A stretch of 16,527 nucleotides of DNA from Candidatus Bathyarchaeota archaeon. Lineage in GTDB: Archaea; Thermoproteota; Bathyarchaeia; TCS64; B23. Location of the stretch: the NCBI GenBank assembly GCA_029259285.1, contig JAPDJB010000123.1:1-16527 (forward strand), read 5' to 3'. The notes beneath the pieces were generated by a model. That model made no database searches. It was not told the origin of the DNA and worked only from the letters and a program-made list of their open reading frames with translations. Below are positions 14,338 to 16,527 of this stretch, in pieces. The stretch's first letter is position 1; every line of letters begins with the position of its first letter. A program made the position numbers and the translations under genes.

Positions 14338-15403
14338 AGCCTAGGAGGGGTAGGAGGAGGCGGTTCTCCACAACCCCCCTCAGCTGCCTATCGAGGCTGA
14401 GGATCAACGGCACATCGGCCTCATGTAGAGACCCATGGGAGCGAAGCTCCACATCCCTGTAGGGAGAACTTGGATTTAGGCCGAGGGTGTAGTCCTCCTC
14501 GGCTAGAAGCATCAAGTCTCCGATCCTGTCTCTTGGGAGCCTAAATCTCTCGGCGGCCTCGTCCCTGGTGAGGGCCAGCTCTATGCCCTCAGCCTCGGAG
14601 AGGATGCGCCTCGCCTCTTCGACGTCTTCGAGGTAGAGGTAGGCTGAGCCTCCCAGATTCATGTGATGAATATAGTGCTCATCCCTGATGGCTGCTGTTA
14701 AGTGGGCCTCTATGCCATGCTCAGCCAACAGCCTAACGGGGTCGAGGTTCACCCTTTTAGCTCTCATGCCATGGTCAGCCGTCAAGCCGAGGATGACCCC
14801 GAGGCCATAGATGGCTTCAAGCTCCTCGTCGATGGCGCTTAGATAGTCTCGCATCTCATCGTCTCCTGGGCCATGTTTATGGAGCATGTAATCCGTCGTC
14901 GAGGCATAGATCAGATCCCAGCGGTGATGCTCCACCTCCCATCTCAAGGCCCTCAGAAGCCATAGGTCTGCCTCAGCCGTATAGATGGAGGGCGGCCGTC
15001 CCAGGGCCTTGACCATCTCATCGCTGGGCTTCTCCACCGAGTAGGAGTGGGTCACCCCCCTGGAGAGAAGTCTGCGGAGTTTATCCTTCACCGTTAATAG
15101 CAGCGTTCTGAGGCCTCTCCTCGAGGCCTCCTCCAGTAGTGTTGGGCATCTGAGGAAGACGGCGTCATCCATGTAGATGTCCAGCCCCCTGACTCTGTCA
15201 TAGTAGGTGTTCCCCGAGATTCCATGCCTCTCAGGGTAGGAGGCTGTGAGTATGGAGGCGTGATTGATGTTGGTTACTGAGGGTATCATCACCTTGGCAG
15301 TTGTGGAGACGCCCTCCCTTATTAGGGCGTCTATGAAAGGCGTGTCGGCAGCCTTCAGGTAGTTCCAGTCAACCCCGTCGAGGCAGAGGGCGACCACCGT
15401 CAT
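14315..15403 (-). CDS. phnA: Phosphonoacetate hydrolase-like enzyme (alkaline phosphatase superfamily)
   Basis: A 362-residue metal-dependent hydrolase. The segment IPSVTNINHASILTASYPERHGISGN resembles the PhnA active-site region, with Thr44 as nucleophile. Asp9, Thr44, Asp210 and His211 make one zinc site; Asp171, His175 and His323 make the other. The spacings D171-H175 and D171-D210 equal those remembered for Pseudomonas PhnA. TVKDKL (Lys106, Lys108) matches the lysines that hold phosphonoacetate there. PhnA cleaves phosphonoacetate to acetate and phosphate. ATG 15403 is chosen over longer starts because it overlaps the upstream HAD stop as ATGA, with GGAGGG six bases before it. A phosphodiesterase or other alkaline-phosphatase-family role is the alternative. 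Confidence 0.72.
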   Translation of the reverse strand: MTVVALCLDGVDWNYLKAADTPFIDALIREGVSTTAKVMIPSVTNINHASILTASYPERHGISGNTYYDRVRGLDIYMDDAVFLRCPTLLEEASRRGLRTLLLTVKDKLRRLLSRGVTHSYSVEKPSDEMVKALGRPPSIYTAEADLWLLRALRWEVEHHRWDLIYASTTDYMLHKHGPGDDEMRDYLSAIDEELEAIYGLGVILGLTADHGMRAKRVNLDPVRLLAEHGIEAHLTAAIRDEHYIHHMNLGGSAYLYLEDVEEARRILSEAEGIELALTRDEAAERFRLPRDRIGDLMLLAEEDYTLGLNPSSPYRDVELRSHGSLHEADVPLILSLDRQLRGVVENRLLLPLLGFRADAPR

Positions 15404-16068
15404 CGACATCCCTCCAGGTAGTCTAGGAGCTTCCCTAGATCCTCGATGACCTGGCAGTCCTCCTCTAACAGCCTGCGACTCCACTCGGTTTGGGTGAGGA
15501 GGCCGAGGAAGGGGACTCCGGCTCTCCTAGCCGCCTCCAGGTCTGTGGTCGTATCCCCTATGTAGAGAGCCTCAGATGGCTCCACCTTCAACAGCTCTAT
15601 CACGGCGAGTAGATGCCTTGGATCGGGCTTTGGATGCGGCACATCATCCCTCGCTAGGAGGGTGTCGATGTATCGCCGTAGGCCTACCCTTTTGAGGCTG
15701 CTCTCTGCGTAGAGTCTACAGCTCCTCGTTGCCACACCTATCTTTAGGCCCCTCGCCCTCAGCGTCTCCAGGACTTTGGGGGCCTCTGGATTCATCTTCA
15801 CCCTTGGGAGGGCTTCAAGCTCTATCTGGCTGAGGGCCTCATCGATGCGTCTCATCAGCCTCCTCCAATCGGCTTCGCCCCCTCCCTGCTCTATGTATCG
15901 GCGATGGGCGAGGTTGAGCATCTCCCAGATCTTAAGATCATCAAACCCCTCCAACTCGACTCCGGCCTCTCTTAGCAGCCCCCTTATCGCCTCCCTCATC
16001 CCCCGATAGTCGAGCCTTGAATCTATGAGGACTCCATCGAGGTCGAAGACTACGGCCTCAAACACCAT
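15400..16068 (-). CDS. HAD-superfamily phosphatase (phosphoglycolate phosphatase-like)
   Basis: A 222-residue HAD hydrolase with all four motifs: FDLDGVL (Asp9, Asp11), VATRS (Thr114), the Lys of HPKPDP (Lys147) and GDTTTD (Asp172, Asp176). The helical cap (about 17-90) resembles phosphoglycolate phosphatase and the beta-phosphoglucomutase-type group. Its stop overlaps the PhnA-like gene start by four bases, so the two are translated together and may act in one pathway. Phosphonoacetaldehyde hydrolase (PhnX) also belongs to this fold, but the cap lysine motif of PhnX is not visible. The ATG at 16068 lies about 30 bases from a TATA-like element. Confidence 0.82.
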   Translation of the reverse strand: MVFEAVVFDLDGVLIDSRLDYRGMREAIRGLLREAGVELEGFDDLKIWEMLNLAHRRYIEQGGGEADWRRLMRRIDEALSQIELEALPRVKMNPEAPKVLETLRARGLKIGVATRSCRLYAESSLKRVGLRRYIDTLLARDDVPHPKPDPRHLLAVIELLKVEPSEALYIGDTTTDLEAARRAGVPFLGLLTQTEWSRRLLEEDCQVIEDLGKLLDYLEGCR

Positions 16069-16092
16069 TTTAAGGGAGATTCATCGACACTT

Positions 16093-16104
16093 CCTTAAAT
16101 CATC
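16093..16104. promoter_or_regulatory. Divergent TATA-like element between the HAD-phnA pair and the terminal radical SAM gene
   Basis: CCTTAAATCATC on the plus strand and GATGATTTAAGG on the minus strand lie roughly 30 bases from both start codons (16068 on the minus strand, TTG 16129 on the plus strand). Only 60 bases separate the genes, so a shared promoter region is expected. Confidence 0.4.
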
Positions 16105-16128
16105 AACTACATAGACCTTAGAGACGGC

Positions 16129-16527
16129 TTGCTCTACCTCGTCTTCACGACGGGGAGATGCAACCTCAGATGCATCTACTGTGGAGGCAGCTTCGATCCA
16201 GGAGTGGTGCCCTGGAGCGTCCAATACGATGTGGAAGACCTCAAGGGATTCATGGAGGGAGACCCAGAGCCCATAATTGGATTCTATGGAGGTGAACCCC
16301 TCCTAAACGTCGAGTTCATTAAGGATGTTATGGATGAGATTCCCGACGCCATATACCTCATCCAGACGAATGGCCTCCTCGTCGAGAGGCTCGATGAGGC
16401 CTACTGGAGACGCTTCAACACGGTTCTCCTCTCAATCGACGGCAGAAGGGAGACGACAGACTACTATAGGGGGAGAGGCGTCTACGACAGGGTTCTCAGG
16501 GCTGCGAGATGGCTAAGGGGGAGGGGC
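16129..16527 (+). CDS. Radical SAM protein, AF1577 (peptide-modifying) family-like, truncated by the window end
   Basis: The 133 visible residues start at a TTG giving MLYLVFTTGRCNLRCIYCGG. The CxxxCxxC motif is C11, C15 and C18. GFYGGEPLLN is the SAM-binding 'GGE' motif, followed by IQTNGLL, and then SIDGRRETTDYYRGRGVYDRV. This order and wording fit the archaeal family named after AF1577, annotated as putative peptide-modifying radical SAM enzymes. No ATG or GTG lies between an in-frame TAA at 16096 and the TTG, so TTG is the only usable start. The C-terminal part, expected to hold auxiliary-cluster cysteines, lies outside the window. Substrate is unknown; no candidate precursor peptide is visible upstream. 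Confidence 0.8.
   Translation, partial: MLYLVFTTGRCNLRCIYCGGSFDPGVVPWSVQYDVEDLKGFMEGDPEPIIGFYGGEPLLNVEFIKDVMDEIPDAIYLIQTNGLLVERLDEAYWRRFNTVLLSIDGRRETTDYYRGRGVYDRVLRAARWLRGRG

Noticed and set aside
15404..15484. 27-residue N-terminal extension of the PhnA-like protein
   Set aside because: It would overlap the HAD gene by more than 80 bases in another frame, while the ATG at 15403 has an ideal ribosome binding site and an ATGA overlap.
15400..16068. Naming the HAD phosphatase phnX because it is paired with a PhnA-like gene
   Set aside because: The Schiff-base lysine motif of phosphonoacetaldehyde hydrolase is not visible in the cap; the general HAD motifs alone do not support that name.

Overview
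The window reads as a dense stretch of an archaeal chromosome. The archaeal markers are the ribosomal proteins L7Ae, S28e and L24e, an archaeal-type glutamyl-tRNA synthetase with an N-terminal helical extension, a tungsten-type aldehyde ferredoxin oxidoreductase, and TATA boxes about 25-30 bases upstream of many start codons, as expected for leaderless archaeal transcripts. GC-rich codons and Arg/Glu-rich proteins run through the whole window. The gene mix would fit an anaerobic, possibly thermophilic Thermoproteota/Bathyarchaeia-like lineage, but that placement is an inference. No tRNA, rRNA, CRISPR array or intact mobile element was seen.

Layout. (1) 22-906 (+): a stand-alone Spo11/topoisomerase VI A-like protein that meets, stop to stop, (2) the operon rpl7ae-rps28e-rpl24e-ndk (2197 down to 903, -). 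(3) gltX (-). (4) A tungsten-enzyme island: an aldehyde ferredoxin oxidoreductase (-) divergent from a radical SAM/SPASM cofactor-maturase-like gene (+), followed by a MoaD-like sulfur carrier (-). (5) A DUF917-family enzyme (+) convergent with an unusual FtsZ/CetZ-like GTPase (-) that ends in a predicted winged helix. (6) purD-scpB (-), translationally coupled. (7) A decayed region: a broken winged-helix regulator (-), an intact HAD hydrolase (+), a small antitoxin-like gene and a collapsed vapC remnant (+). (8) A short threonine-synthase-like PLP enzyme (+) convergent with a HAD phosphatase plus phosphonoacetate-hydrolase-like pair (-). (9) The start of a radical SAM gene resembling the AF1577 family (+), cut by the window end.

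How the genes work together. The AOR, SPASM and MoaD genes form a plausible unit for making and loading a tungstopterin enzyme. The HAD phosphatase and the PhnA-like hydrolase are coupled by an ATGA overlap and may share a phosphonate or phosphate-ester substrate. The rpl7ae operon has the usual archaeal order, but the infB gene that often follows is absent; the Spo11-like gene sits there instead. The most unusual items are the tubulin/FtsZ-like protein with a C-terminal winged helix, the stand-alone TopVIA-like protein with a complete cleavage and Toprim site, and the archaeal PhnA-like enzyme with all expected metal and substrate residues.
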